64,000 nt of DNA, taken from assembly GCA_942492115.1 (NCBI GenBank), contig CALODL010000022.1, forward strand, positions 124,001 to 188,000. The letters run 5' to 3'. This stretch comes from CALODL01 sp942492115. Its GTDB lineage: Bacteria > Planctomycetota > Phycisphaerae > UBA1845 > CAIVHJ01. Positions 41,603 through 50,904 of this stretch are shown in pieces. Within the stretch, counting starts at the first letter, position 1. Every line of letters starts with the position of its first letter. A program made the translations under genes and the position numbers. The notes beneath the pieces are model-generated. The model saw only the letters and a list, made by a program, of their open reading frames with translations, made no database searches and had not been told where the DNA came from.

Positions 41603-42169
41603 ATGAATTCCCCGCAGCCACCGTTGGCACATCTTCTCGATCACAAAGGAAGCAATCCGCCCGGGCATCTTCATGAAGCGATTCCCATGCTTTACGAGGA
41701 ATTGCGTTCGCTGGCCCAAGCCTATCTGGCGCGGGAGCGGCCCGATCATACATTGCAGCCAACCGCCCTGGTTCACGAAGCCTATATTCGCCTCCTGGGT
41801 AAAGAGGGTTTGCACTACCGCGGCCGCGCACAGTTCTTCAGCCTGATGTCCAAGGTCATGCGCCAGGTCCTGGTCGATCACGGCAAGGCGCGCCGTGCCG
41901 CGAAACGGGGTGGAGGTCACTCGCGTGTCGTTCTCGACGATGTCGTGTCTTTGTTCGGGGCACCGAGTATCGATATCGTGGCACTTGACGAGGCACTGTC
42001 AAAACTGGATCAGCTCGATCCACAACAGGGCCGGATCGTCGAACTGCGTTTCTTTGGCGGACTGACCATCAAGGAGATCGCTGATCTTCTGGGGGTGTCC
42101 CAGAGTACGGTCGAGCGTGACTGGAGACTGGCTCGTGCATGGTTGCGTTGCCAGATGGATCCCACATGA
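41603..42169 (+). CDS. planctomycete-type ECF sigma factor
   Basis: A 188-residue sigma-70-family factor of the TIGR02999-like kind. Region 2 begins LYEELRSLAQAYLARERPDHT and includes LVHEAYIRLL; region 4 is the HTH with LRFFGGLTIKEIADLLGVSQSTVERDW. It directs RNA polymerase to a specific promoter set. The stop overlaps the kinase ATG (ATGA), so the pair is translated together; in planctomycetes such pairs link an ECF factor to a membrane kinase that likely controls it by phosphorylation. ATG at 41603 preferred to a TTG at 41588. Confidence 0.93.
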   Translation: MNSPQPPLAHLLDHKGSNPPGHLHEAIPMLYEELRSLAQAYLARERPDHTLQPTALVHEAYIRLLGKEGLHYRGRAQFFSLMSKVMRQVLVDHGKARRAAKRGGGHSRVVLDDVVSLFGAPSIDIVALDEALSKLDQLDPQQGRIVELRFFGGLTIKEIADLLGVSQSTVERDWRLARAWLRCQMDPT

Positions 42170-44916
42170 ATGACCGTGCACAGCAGCAACGGTGGTTGAT
42201 CGTCAAGGAGATATGGGCCGAGGCCATCGCTTTGCCTGCTGACGCCCGCGATGCATTCATTGACGCGCGTTGCGGTGCAGACCGGGCGTTAGTGGATGAG
42301 CTTCGACAGCTCCTGGACGCCGACCGCGCCGACGCTTTCTTAGATCCCCCCGATCCATCTTCGGTGGCGCGCACTCTTGTGCAGGAAGAACGCGATCCAC
42401 TGCTCGGCGTCACGCTCGGCGCATACCGTGTGCAGGAACTACTCGCGTCGGGTGGCATGGGCAATGTCTACAAGGCCGGGCGCGACGACGCGCAGCTTCG
42501 TCAAGAAGTGGCGATCAAGGTCTTGAAGCGCGGACTGGATACCGAAGACATTCTTGACCGATTTCGCTACGAGCGGGACGTCCTCGCAGGCCTCAACCAC
42601 CCTGGTATCGCCGGAATATTCGATGCCGGGAGTACACCCGACGGGCGACCGTACTTCGTCATGCCCTATGTGGCGGGATCGACACTGACGCAGTACTGTG
42701 ATGCGCAACAGATGTCGGTGCCCGACAGAATCGCGCTGTTCATTCAATTGTGCGAAGCCGTACAATACGCTCACCACAAGGGCGTCATCCATCGCGATCT
42801 CAAGCCTGGAAATGTTCTGGTCGATTGCGATAGCGCGCCGCGGCCCGTGATTATTGATTTCGGTATTGCGCGCGCCGTCGAAGTCCCTCGGGGGCGAGAG
42901 CGGACTGTTCACGGCAGCACGCCCCTGGGCACACCGGCCTACATGAGTCCCGAACAAGCAGATCCTCTACGCGAGCGCGTCGACACACGCACCGACGTCT
43001 TTTCGTTGGGCATGATTCTGTACAAGCTTCTGATCGGCGTATTGCCCACCAGTTCCGGTCATCGCGCGGGTCCTCTGCCGCCGATGAGCACGAGATTTCA
43101 GTCGCTGCCCGACAAGGAACGTATTGCGGCATCGCGTTCGACCTCGGTACGAGATCTCCTCGCCAGCGTACGCGGAGAATTGGACTGGATCGGGTTGAAA
43201 GCGCTGGCCCATGATCCTGGTGAACGCTATTCGGCCGTGGCTGACCTGGTGACGGACCTGGCGGACGCAGCCATGGGGCGAGCAGTCAGCGTTGGGCCGC
43301 CGTCTCCCGCATATCGCATACGCAAATGGATCGGCTGTCACCAAACGATCGCGGCGTTACTGACTGTTCTGCTGATCGTCATGGTGGCCGGCGCGGCAGG
43401 GACGGCAATTGGATTGGTTCGGGCCCGTCGCGCCGAGAGCAGTGCTCGCCAGGAGGCGCGGATGGCACAAGCAATCAACGAATTCCTGCACGAGGCATTG
43501 GCTGCCGCCAATCCTTACGCAGGCAGCGCGGATGTGACCGTCCGCGATATGGTGGACGAAGCTGCCGCCCGCATCGACCAGAATCTTGCGGAGCATCCCG
43601 CGACCCAGGTTGCTGTTCGCCGGACGATTGCTCGCACCTACTCAGGACTCGGACTGTTCGAATCAGCCGCGCTTCACCTGCGCAAGGCACTCGCCCTGGG
43701 GATCGATCGCCATGCCGTAGCGGTTGATTTGGCGGAAGTCTTGCACCGCATGGGCAACGATACCGAGGCGGCGGAACTTGCGCGAAGCGTCCTGCCACAC
43801 TACGAATCCAACGGCCCGCTTGCCGCCAGTGCTCGAACAGCGATCGTTCTTGGCGATGTCCTCACGACTCTCGGCCATCAGGACGAAGCCGAACAAATGT
43901 ACAGGCAGGCGTTGCGTTGGCGGCGGCAGGTGCACAATCCCGCAGAATTATCCCACGTGCTGACACGATTGGGCCTCCAGCAACGTACGGTCGGCGACTA
44001 CGCAGAAGCAGAAACGCTGCTCACAGAGGCAGTAGAGCTCTTGGGTGAACGCGGTGACCTCATCGAGGGGGAGACTTTGCGCCACCTTGGTTTCGTCATG
44101 TGCGACCAGGGCCGATTCTCCGATGCCACGCCGATGCTTCGACGGGCCCTGGATCTTCATCGGCGCGGACTACCCGCCCACCACGATACCCTCGCCCGGG
44201 TGCTGAATGATCTTGCAATGGTCGAAAAAAACAACGGCCACTATGCCGCGGCAGAGGAGCTGTATCGTGAAGCACTCGAGATTCACATCGATGCCCTGGG
44301 ACCTGATCATCGCGAAGTGGCGATTACACGCAACAACCTCGCGGCAGTATTGGCTAGACAACACATGTTCGAAGAATCGTGTGCCCTGTACAGGCAAGCT
44401 CTGGGTGATATGAAACGTTTGTTTGGCGCAGACCATCTCTTCGTGGCAACGACCCAGCACAACCTCGGTGCTGTCTTCCTGGCGATGGGCGACGTGCGTG
44501 CGGCAGACATAGCATTGCAGAGTGCTTACGATCTACGGCGCGATCAACTGGACGCAGATCATCCACATGTCGCGATCAGTCTTGTGCGTCTTGCCGAACT
44601 TCGCGTCATGACTGGGGATCTTGCACAAGCAGAACATTTCGCGAGGCAGGCGCTGCGTATTCGGCAGCACAGTTTCTCATCCGCGCACTGGACCATTGGT
44701 GAAGCATTGGGAGTGCTCGGTGCCGTATTGCTCGTGCGCGGGCAACATCAGGATGGAGAACATGCACTGGTCGAAGCCTCGCAGATCCTGCATCAGGCGG
44801 TGGGCGCAGAGCATCCCGAGGCGCGCAAGGTCGACCGTCGTCTGGCGTTGTACTACGAGAGTCGAGCAGCAGCTGAGGTGGAGTCGCTCGAGCAGAATCA
44901 AGGACGAGAGCAGTAA
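42166..44916 (+). CDS. membrane Ser/Thr protein kinase with TPR repeats
   Basis: A 916-residue protein. The Hanks-type kinase domain has ASGGMGNVYKA (94-104), catalytic Lys118 in VAIKVL, HRDLKPGN (209-216) and DFG (231-233). One membrane helix lies near 395-418. The outer ~500 residues contain about eight to ten TPR units of 42 residues (for example ALRHLGF/LADLAMVEKNNGHY-like blocks), a likely periplasmic sensing or assembly platform. Overlaps the ECF sigma stop by four bases and likely regulates that factor. Its SPEQ..RTDVFSLG region resembles the remnant at 30784-30918. Confidence 0.95.
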   Translation: MNDRAQQQRWLIVKEIWAEAIALPADARDAFIDARCGADRALVDELRQLLDADRADAFLDPPDPSSVARTLVQEERDPLLGVTLGAYRVQELLASGGMGNVYKAGRDDAQLRQEVAIKVLKRGLDTEDILDRFRYERDVLAGLNHPGIAGIFDAGSTPDGRPYFVMPYVAGSTLTQYCDAQQMSVPDRIALFIQLCEAVQYAHHKGVIHRDLKPGNVLVDCDSAPRPVIIDFGIARAVEVPRGRERTVHGSTPLGTPAYMSPEQADPLRERVDTRTDVFSLGMILYKLLIGVLPTSSGHRAGPLPPMSTRFQSLPDKERIAASRSTSVRDLLASVRGELDWIGLKALAHDPGERYSAVADLVTDLADAAMGRAVSVGPPSPAYRIRKWIGCHQTIAALLTVLLIVMVAGAAGTAIGLVRARRAESSARQEARMAQAINEFLHEALAAANPYAGSADVTVRDMVDEAAARIDQNLAEHPATQVAVRRTIARTYSGLGLFESAALHLRKALALGIDRHAVAVDLAEVLHRMGNDTEAAELARSVLPHYESNGPLAASARTAIVLGDVLTTLGHQDEAEQMYRQALRWRRQVHNPAELSHVLTRLGLQQRTVGDYAEAETLLTEAVELLGERGDLIEGETLRHLGFVMCDQGRFSDATPMLRRALDLHRRGLPAHHDTLARVLNDLAMVEKNNGHYAAAEELYREALEIHIDALGPDHREVAITRNNLAAVLARQHMFEESCALYRQALGDMKRLFGADHLFVATTQHNLGAVFLAMGDVRAADIALQSAYDLRRDQLDADHPHVAISLVRLAELRVMTGDLAQAEHFARQALRIRQHSFSSAHWTIGEALGVLGAVLLVRGQHQDGEHALVEASQILHQAVGAEHPEARKVDRRLALYYESRAAAEVESLEQNQGREQ

Positions 44917-44958
44917 GTGGGGCGGATGACGATGTGCGGGTTCTGAGCAACAAGTATG

Positions 44959-45324
44959 TCAGCGGCCCGGGCGAGCCAGAAAATCGACCACCGTGTCGAC
45001 ATCGTTGCGAATTTCGAAGAAGCGGTCCAGACCAGTGCTCTTGAATGCCGTGAAGACCGCCGGTGACAGCCCAACGAGGAACATACGCTGTCCGGCGCTC
45101 TTGCATTGCCTGAACAGGTCCACAAGCGCTCCCAGCACCATGCTCGAAACCGCATCGACAGAAGTCAGGTCAAGGATGACTGCTTTCTGAAAGGCCAAGT
45201 TTGCTGTGGACGTAGAGATCCTCTTGGCGCGATCGATGAGCATGTAGTCAATCTGGCCTGCAGAAAAGGCAATCTGGGTTGCCTCTTCGTGATGATGAAC
45301 TTCGATTGGATCCGGCTTGCTCAT
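44959..45324 (-). CDS. STAS-domain anti-sigma-factor antagonist-like protein
   Basis: A 121-residue STAS domain as in SpoIIAA/RsbV. The core AVILDLTSVDAVSSMVLGALV has Ser where phosphorylation occurs in RsbV proteins (DxxxxSSxGL position). Such proteins release sigma factors from anti-sigma kinases when unphosphorylated. GGAGG lies 4 bases before the ATG at 45324. No partner anti-sigma kinase adjoins it. The convergent neighbour is the ECF-associated kinase, but a functional link is not shown. Confidence 0.83.
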   Translation of the reverse strand: MSKPDPIEVHHHEEATQIAFSAGQIDYMLIDRAKRISTSTANLAFQKAVILDLTSVDAVSSMVLGALVDLFRQCKSAGQRMFLVGLSPAVFTAFKSTGLDRFFEIRNDVDTVVDFLARPGR

Positions 45325-45420
45325 GCGGCCTCCGTGCAACAATCGGCGTAGTGGCTGTATCGACCGGATGGCCACGGTGCTTGTCCTGATTATTGGGTGT
45401 GGCAGGCCTTGGGCTTGGGG

Positions 45421-46341
45421 CTACTTGAGCCCGGAAAACAGTTCTGTTGAGAAATAGCGTTCCATCCGGTCCGGAAAAACGGTCACGACGACGGCGCCAG
45501 CGGGCAGGTCCTGGACGGCCCGCTGCGCGGCCCAATAGTTCAGGCCCGAACTGGGGCCGACCGGAAAGCCCATGGCGATCAGTCGACGTGTACAATCGAG
45601 GGCGTCATCATCATCGACATCCAGTTCCTTCAGGCCGGGAAGGTTTGCGGTGTTATAGACAGTCGACAGTCCTTCGACGACACCAGGAATGCGCGTACTG
45701 AAGCTCGTGCACTCGACTTCCCTGTACGAATGACCAACGGGCCGAGCTGCGAATGGTCGCGGTGTACACCCATAGTCGAGACAGCCTTTGAACAGGCCCA
45801 CGAGAGTCCCGCCCGTTCCGACCCCGCTCACTACGGCGTCGACGGATTGACCACACAATTGCGCCATGATTTCCCGACAGGTGTGGAACCGGTGGGCAGC
45901 GGCGTTGTCCGGATTGGAGAACTGTTGAGGCAGGAATGCGCGGCGCGATGGAGCCTCGCGCCGGGCCAGGTCGAGTGCGCCATGGATGCCTTTGTCCGCC
46001 GGCGAGAACACGACCTCACCCCCAAGGGCGCGAATCATCAGGCTCCGTTCGCTGCTGACGCCCTCAGGCATGACCGCCAGGAACTGCAGATTCAATTGCG
46101 CGCAGGCAAGGGCCATCGCGATGCTCGTCGAACCGCTCGAGGCCTCGACGACCCAGTCGCCCGGATGAATGTCTCCGCGGCGAAGTGCCTTGCCCAGTAT
46201 GTAGCCGGCAATGCGGTCTTTGGTCGATCCGCTGGGATTGAAGTATTCGAGTTTGCACCAGATCCGAGGCCGCGCCGGGTCGATTTGCACTGCAACCAGC
46301 GGGGTCGATCCACAGTTATCGATGTACCGGTTCGGCACCAT
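45421..46341 (-). CDS. cysteine-synthase-family PLP enzyme with altered active-site loop
   Basis: A 306-residue fold-type II PLP enzyme. PLP lysine is Lys41 (NPSGSTKDRI), the phosphate-binding loop is GVGTGGT, and GPSSG closes the cofactor site. The substrate-binding loop reads EASSGSTSIA (67-76), where cysteine synthases have TSGNTGI, so the Asn and second Gly are both replaced by Ser. That loop resembles enzymes annotated as cysteine desulfhydrases (Cds1-like), so it could make or break cysteine. Length is typical. No partner cysE nearby. Confidence 0.85.
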   Translation of the reverse strand: MVPNRYIDNCGSTPLVAVQIDPARPRIWCKLEYFNPSGSTKDRIAGYILGKALRRGDIHPGDWVVEASSGSTSIAMALACAQLNLQFLAVMPEGVSSERSLMIRALGGEVVFSPADKGIHGALDLARREAPSRRAFLPQQFSNPDNAAAHRFHTCREIMAQLCGQSVDAVVSGVGTGGTLVGLFKGCLDYGCTPRPFAARPVGHSYREVECTSFSTRIPGVVEGLSTVYNTANLPGLKELDVDDDDALDCTRRLIAMGFPVGPSSGLNYWAAQRAVQDLPAGAVVVTVFPDRMERYFSTELFSGLK

Positions 46342-46469
46342 GCTGGTGTTATACCACGCCCGCCAAATCGGCTACAGACAACAATGACATTGGCGTCAGC
46401 TGCTCGATCGGATTCATCACGGAGCACAACATGGATTACGCCACGAAGCGGCGGCGGCGGCAGTGGGTG

Positions 46470-48071
46470 CTATCCGGGAGCGACCTTGGACCAGTCGAGG
46501 TCAAACCGCCCAAGATACTTTCGTAAGCGGTCGGCATCATTCGTGATTTTTCGCCGCTGCCGCGATACGGCAAACAATCGCCGCCCCGCGTCGGACAATG
46601 TCTGAGAAACCCGACAGACTCGAATGACGCCGGCAAGTTGTACCCGATCAAATTCATCCAGTTCGCCAGACTGTTCCCCGAGCACTTCCTTGAGCAGAAT
46701 ATCATCGTTCGAGTCGATCGACCCGCTCGAGCGGCCCCACGATTTTTGCAGGCGCCCAATTTCCCCATCGACGACCTCGCGCGTGATTCGGCCCGCCGGG
46801 GCCATGGTCGTCATGCGTGCGATGGCCGCGTTGAGGTCGCGGAAATTACCCGACCACCGTGCGGACGGTGACATGGCGAAATCGATGAAGCGATCAAACG
46901 CCTCCTTGTTGAAGCGAAAGGTACGACCCGTACGACTTGCGACCTGCGTCAATTCGAAGTGAATATTGGGTTCGATGTCCTCGCGGCGCTGTGCAATGCC
47001 CGGGAGTTCGAATGACCACATGTCGATCCGAGAAAGCAAGTCTTCCCTGAAACGTCCCCGTCGTACCGCGTCACCCAAATCACGGTTGGTTCCACAGATC
47101 AATTGAAAGTCACTGGTCACTTCGTGATCTGACCCGAGGGGGAGGAAGGCTTTTTCCTCGATAGCGCGCAACAGCATTGTCTGTTCATCCATACCGAGTT
47201 CGCCTACTTCATCAAGGAATAGCAGGCCGAGGTGCGCTTCACGCAACAAACCGTTCCGATCCTGGCTTGCTCCAGTAAAAGCGCCACGCTGATGGCCGAA
47301 CAGTGTCGACATCGTCGCATCACCACGCAGTGTAGCGCAATTCACTTCGACGAATTGCCCCGTAATGCCATGCCGGTGTTTCTTGAGCTCGTGGATACGT
47401 CGTGCCAGGCTGGACTTTCCAGCACCCGTTGGGCCGGTCAGCAGGATGGGCGCCTCGGAGTGGATGGCAACGTGCTCGATGTCATCGATGAGTCGATTGA
47501 ACGACTTGTTGCGCGTGGCGATACCGGCCTTCAGGTATTCCGTGGCCTCCTGTTGCTCGCGGGCGAACCGTTGTGCAATCCGATCGTACCTGGACAGATC
47601 CAGATCAATGATTGCATAGCGCCCCGGATGCCCCCGGTCAGCCCTGTGGGGCGGAGCGGTTTGAATCAGCTGAGCCGGGACGTGGCGCGACTCAGCCAGC
47701 AGGAACGTACAGATCTGGACCACATGCGTCCCGGTCGTCATGTGCACCAGGTACCGTTCGCGATCGGTATCAAAGGGGTATTTTCGCGCAAAATCATGCA
47801 GGCAGGCGTACACCCCCTCGAAGTCCCACGGGTCTTTCCAGGTCATATCATGGAGGCGGACTTCGGTCTCGGGGGCCACCGATCTGATGTCGTCTGCGAC
47901 CTGGGTCGCGAGGCGCGTGGCATGGGGGCCGACGAGCAGCTCGAGGCGCGAGACGAGCAGGTCTTCCTGTTGACACAGCGCAACGGTGGGACGCCACGTT
48001 GACCAGCGGTCGGGGCCGTGGCCCGCATCGAGATTGATGCCCAGGGTGCCTATTACGACATATCCAGTCAT
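46470..48071 (-). CDS. rtcR: sigma-54 activator RtcR of RNA-repair operon
   Basis: A 533-residue regulator. Residues 1-180 form the RtcR-specific CARF-like sensor (the VHMTTGTHVVQICTF segment is the Rossmann ligand loop), thought to detect damaged RNA ends or cyclic oligonucleotides. The AAA+ part has Walker A GPTGAGKS (213-220), GAFTGA (263-268), the sigma-54 contact loop, and Walker B LLFLDE (283-288). The DNA-binding HTH is near the C-terminus. It lies divergent from rtcBA, whose promoter has a clear sigma-54 match at 48182-48198. Confidence 0.94.
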   Translation of the reverse strand: MTGYVVIGTLGINLDAGHGPDRWSTWRPTVALCQQEDLLVSRLELLVGPHATRLATQVADDIRSVAPETEVRLHDMTWKDPWDFEGVYACLHDFARKYPFDTDRERYLVHMTTGTHVVQICTFLLAESRHVPAQLIQTAPPHRADRGHPGRYAIIDLDLSRYDRIAQRFAREQQEATEYLKAGIATRNKSFNRLIDDIEHVAIHSEAPILLTGPTGAGKSSLARRIHELKKHRHGITGQFVEVNCATLRGDATMSTLFGHQRGAFTGASQDRNGLLREAHLGLLFLDEVGELGMDEQTMLLRAIEEKAFLPLGSDHEVTSDFQLICGTNRDLGDAVRRGRFREDLLSRIDMWSFELPGIAQRREDIEPNIHFELTQVASRTGRTFRFNKEAFDRFIDFAMSPSARWSGNFRDLNAAIARMTTMAPAGRITREVVDGEIGRLQKSWGRSSGSIDSNDDILLKEVLGEQSGELDEFDRVQLAGVIRVCRVSQTLSDAGRRLFAVSRQRRKITNDADRLRKYLGRFDLDWSKVAPG

Positions 48072-48181
48072 GACTATCGAGTTTTATAGCAGACTATCCT
48101 CTTGAATACCTCCGTAGTACGCTACTCGCGGGCCCACAACCATAACTCCAGTTAGAACATATATTTATGATTTCCAGCAAG

Positions 48182-48198
48182 GTGGCACGGGGCTTGCC
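48182..48198 (+). promoter_or_regulatory. sigma-54 promoter of rtcBA
   Basis: GTGGCACGGGGCTTGCC matches the -24/-12 sigma-54 consensus: TGGCAC (GG at 48184-48185) and TTGC (GC at 48196-48197) separated by exactly 10 bases. Transcription would start near 48209. RtcR, a sigma-54 activator encoded divergently, is the expected activator. Confidence 0.92.
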
Positions 48199-48247
48199 CC
48201 TAGTCCATCGAAGTGGCGTGGCGGTGCACGAGGGTGGCATCGCTCAA

Positions 48248-48272
48248 CGGGGCGGCCCATAGGGCCGCCCCG
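48248..48272 (+). promoter_or_regulatory. very stable hairpin in the rtcB leader
   Basis: An 11-bp GC-rich stem (48248-48258 with 48262-48272) closed by a 3-base ATA loop lies in the 5' leader, 25 bp before the rtcB start and just before the ribosome site. With no U tract it is not a standard terminator. Confidence 0.65.
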
Positions 48273-48296
48273 GTCTTGATCTTCGAGGATAAACTG

Positions 48297-49796
48297 ATGA
48301 CACGTATGACTGAGCACACGTTGATCGCAACGGGCGAAGCGACGGCACACTTGCCGGTGGACAACGGCGCGCTGCGCCCGGTGACGGTCATCGGCACACC
48401 CGCCATTCGGGAGACTCTTGACCAGGGCTGTCTGCGTCAAGCGGTCAATTCACGCATGGCCCCCGGGGTCGATCAGGTGGTGCTGAATCCCGATGCCCAC
48501 GTGGGCTACGGCGCTCCGGTGGGATGCGTCATGGCCTCGTCGTCGCACATCTATCCCGGTCCCGTGGGTGTTGATATCAAGTGCTCGATGAGCCTGCTTC
48601 AACTCGACTTGCCCTCCGAGGCCATCGCCGAGCGCAGGGTTCGGCGGGCGTTGATCGATGCGATTTGCGCGCGAACACCAACGGGGGCCGGACGGGGGCA
48701 GCGCAGTGTGCCCAAGAGTCGGCCGGTTGACGAGGCGCTCGGGCGGCGGGTCGCGATCGAGGGCGCTTCGGCGCGCGTATGTGCAGAACTGGGAATTCCT
48801 GTGCGCTGGGCCCAGCACTGTGAAGATGCTTTTCATGTCGGTCATGATGGATCCCGGGATACATTGGGCGCTCGACTCGACTGGTTGCTGCACGGCAACA
48901 CGTTTCGTAATTTTCGTGACAAGGTCGCGCAGCTGGGTTCCTACGGAGGCGGTAACCATTTCGGCGAGTGCGAGATCGTCCATGTGGCGGATGACCGTCG
49001 AGCGCAACATTGTGCACGCGTGTTCGGGTTGCAAGATGGCCACGTCGCATTCTTGTCACACTGCGGATCACGTGGGTTTGGGCACAACCTGGCGACAGGG
49101 CAGTTCAAGGCATTGCAATACAAGTTCGACGAGTGGGGTATTCCGTTCCCCGGCGCAGACCGCCACCTGTGCTATGCCCCCCTGGGTACGCCGGAGGCTG
49201 ATGCGTATCTCGACGACATGGCGCTCGGCGCCAATTTCGCGACAGTCAACCATCTTCTGATCAACGCGCTGGTGCTCGAGGCCTTCCAGGAGGTGATTCC
49301 AGGCTGTGCCGGAGAACTGGTGTATTTCATCAGCCACAACATTGCGCGAGAGGAGATTGTGGACAACCGCAAGACCTGGGTAATGCGTAAGGGGGCGACC
49401 CGTGCGTTTCCTGGCGGACATCATGAACTGGCAGGCACGCCGTTTGCAGCGACCGGCCATCCGATTCTGTTGCCCGGCGATCCGCAATCCGGTTCTGCCG
49501 TCATGGTCGCTGACCAGGGGGCCGTGTCGAGTTGCTATAGCGTGAACCACGGCGCGGGACGCCTCCTTGGGCGTCGGCACGCCATGCGGACACTGGATCA
49601 AGACACGATCGACGCGTCCTTCGAAGCGGGCGATATTCTGACGAATTGTCGGCGTTATCCGCGTGACGAGGCCCCTGATGCGTACAAGGACTTCGATGAA
49701 GTCCTGCGTTCGGTCAAGGCGGCCGGACTGGCAAGTGAGGTTGCTCGACTGCAGGCTCGTTTTGTGATCAAGGACGCCTCGGAGGCTGATGACTGA
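48297..49796 (+). CDS. rtcB: RNA-splicing ligase RtcB
   Basis: A 499-residue GTP- and Mn-dependent ligase that joins 3'-phosphate or 2',3'-cyclic phosphate to 5'-OH RNA ends. Recognised pieces: DAHVGYGAPVG, GVDIKCSM (metal-binding Asp/Cys), YGGGNHFGE, LSHCGSRGFGHN and the guanylylated His in SVNHGAGRLLG. It acts on tRNA or rRNA damage. ATG at 48297 with GAGG 8 bases upstream. Its TGA overlaps the rtcA ATG (TGATG). Expression depends on the sigma-54 promoter at 48182. Confidence 0.96.
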   Translation: MTRMTEHTLIATGEATAHLPVDNGALRPVTVIGTPAIRETLDQGCLRQAVNSRMAPGVDQVVLNPDAHVGYGAPVGCVMASSSHIYPGPVGVDIKCSMSLLQLDLPSEAIAERRVRRALIDAICARTPTGAGRGQRSVPKSRPVDEALGRRVAIEGASARVCAELGIPVRWAQHCEDAFHVGHDGSRDTLGARLDWLLHGNTFRNFRDKVAQLGSYGGGNHFGECEIVHVADDRRAQHCARVFGLQDGHVAFLSHCGSRGFGHNLATGQFKALQYKFDEWGIPFPGADRHLCYAPLGTPEADAYLDDMALGANFATVNHLLINALVLEAFQEVIPGCAGELVYFISHNIAREEIVDNRKTWVMRKGATRAFPGGHHELAGTPFAATGHPILLPGDPQSGSAVMVADQGAVSSCYSVNHGAGRLLGRRHAMRTLDQDTIDASFEAGDILTNCRRYPRDEAPDAYKDFDEVLRSVKAAGLASEVARLQARFVIKDASEADD

Positions 49797-50818
49797 TGGG
49801 TACCGAGTGTATCGCGATCGATGGGTCGACCGGTGAGGGAGGTGGGCAGATCCTGCGTTCATCATTGACGTTGTCCGCCCTGACCGGTCGACCTTGTCGC
49901 GTGAAGAACATTCGCGCGGGTCGCGACAAGCCAGGACTCATGCGCCAACATCTCACTGCCGTGCAAGCCATGGTGCACATCTGCGGTGCGCAGGTAGACG
50001 GAGCGCAAATCGGAAGCCAGGATCTATTGTTCGTTCCAGGTACGATCACCGCCGGAGAATACGAATTTCGTGTAGGCACTGCAGGCAGCACCACACTCGT
50101 ATTGCAGACCATCATGCTACCGCTGGCGCTGGCCGATGGGCCGAGCCGGATCGTTATCGAGGGCGGCACACATAATCCGATGGCTCCGCCTTTCGATTTC
50201 CTGCTCCACAGTTATCTACCGTTACTGAACCGCCTGGGCCCGCGGGTGGATGCGCGGTTGAAGCATGCGGGATTCTTTCCCGCCGGGGGTGGACAAATCA
50301 TCGTGGATATCGAGCCCGCCGAGCGTCTGGTCGGATTTGATCTGCTCGAACGCGGGGCAGTGCGTGAGCGCCGTGCGCGGGTTCTCGTGAGCAACCTGGC
50401 CAGGCGAATTGGTGAACGCGAGGCCAACGTTTTGCGAACGGCTTTGCAGTGGCCCGAATCAAGTATCGTGCTCGAGCACCCGGAGTCACGCGGGCCAGGG
50501 AACGTCGTGCTCATCGAGTATTCGTGTGATCATGTGACCGAAGTTTTTACCGGATTCGGTGAGATACGCCGGACGGCCGAGGCGGTGGCCAATCACGCCG
50601 TGCAACAGTGGCAGCGCTACCGCAGGAGCACGGCCGCCGTGGGTGAATACCTGGCCGACCAACTGCTCTTGCCACTGGCAATTGCCGGGCACGGTGCTTT
50701 TACGGCGCAGCGTATCACGCGTCATGCGGAAACCCACATAGACCTCATCCAACGATTCATGGACGTCCCAGTCACCACCACGGCACAAGAGAGGGCCTTT
50801 CTGGTGTGCGTGGGTTGA
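49796..50818 (+). CDS. rtcA: RNA 3'-terminal phosphate cyclase RtcA
   Basis: A 340-residue enzyme that converts RNA 3'-phosphates to 2',3'-cyclic phosphates using ATP. Conserved elements are EGGGQILRSSLTLSALTG, GSTTLVLQTIMLPL, and the C-terminal RITRHAETH with the adenylylated His. Translation is coupled to rtcB by a one-base overlap, completing the rtcBA operon. Confidence 0.95.
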   Translation: MGTECIAIDGSTGEGGGQILRSSLTLSALTGRPCRVKNIRAGRDKPGLMRQHLTAVQAMVHICGAQVDGAQIGSQDLLFVPGTITAGEYEFRVGTAGSTTLVLQTIMLPLALADGPSRIVIEGGTHNPMAPPFDFLLHSYLPLLNRLGPRVDARLKHAGFFPAGGGQIIVDIEPAERLVGFDLLERGAVRERRARVLVSNLARRIGEREANVLRTALQWPESSIVLEHPESRGPGNVVLIEYSCDHVTEVFTGFGEIRRTAEAVANHAVQQWQRYRRSTAAVGEYLADQLLLPLAIAGHGAFTAQRITRHAETHIDLIQRFMDVPVTTTAQERAFLVCVG

Positions 50819-50904
50819 CCGTGCCGCGGGTGTGCGACATATTTTTCGCAAGATTGGGGCCTGCAGTGTGCTGATACAATGAACCCCTGGTCCCCGAGGG
50901 CATT

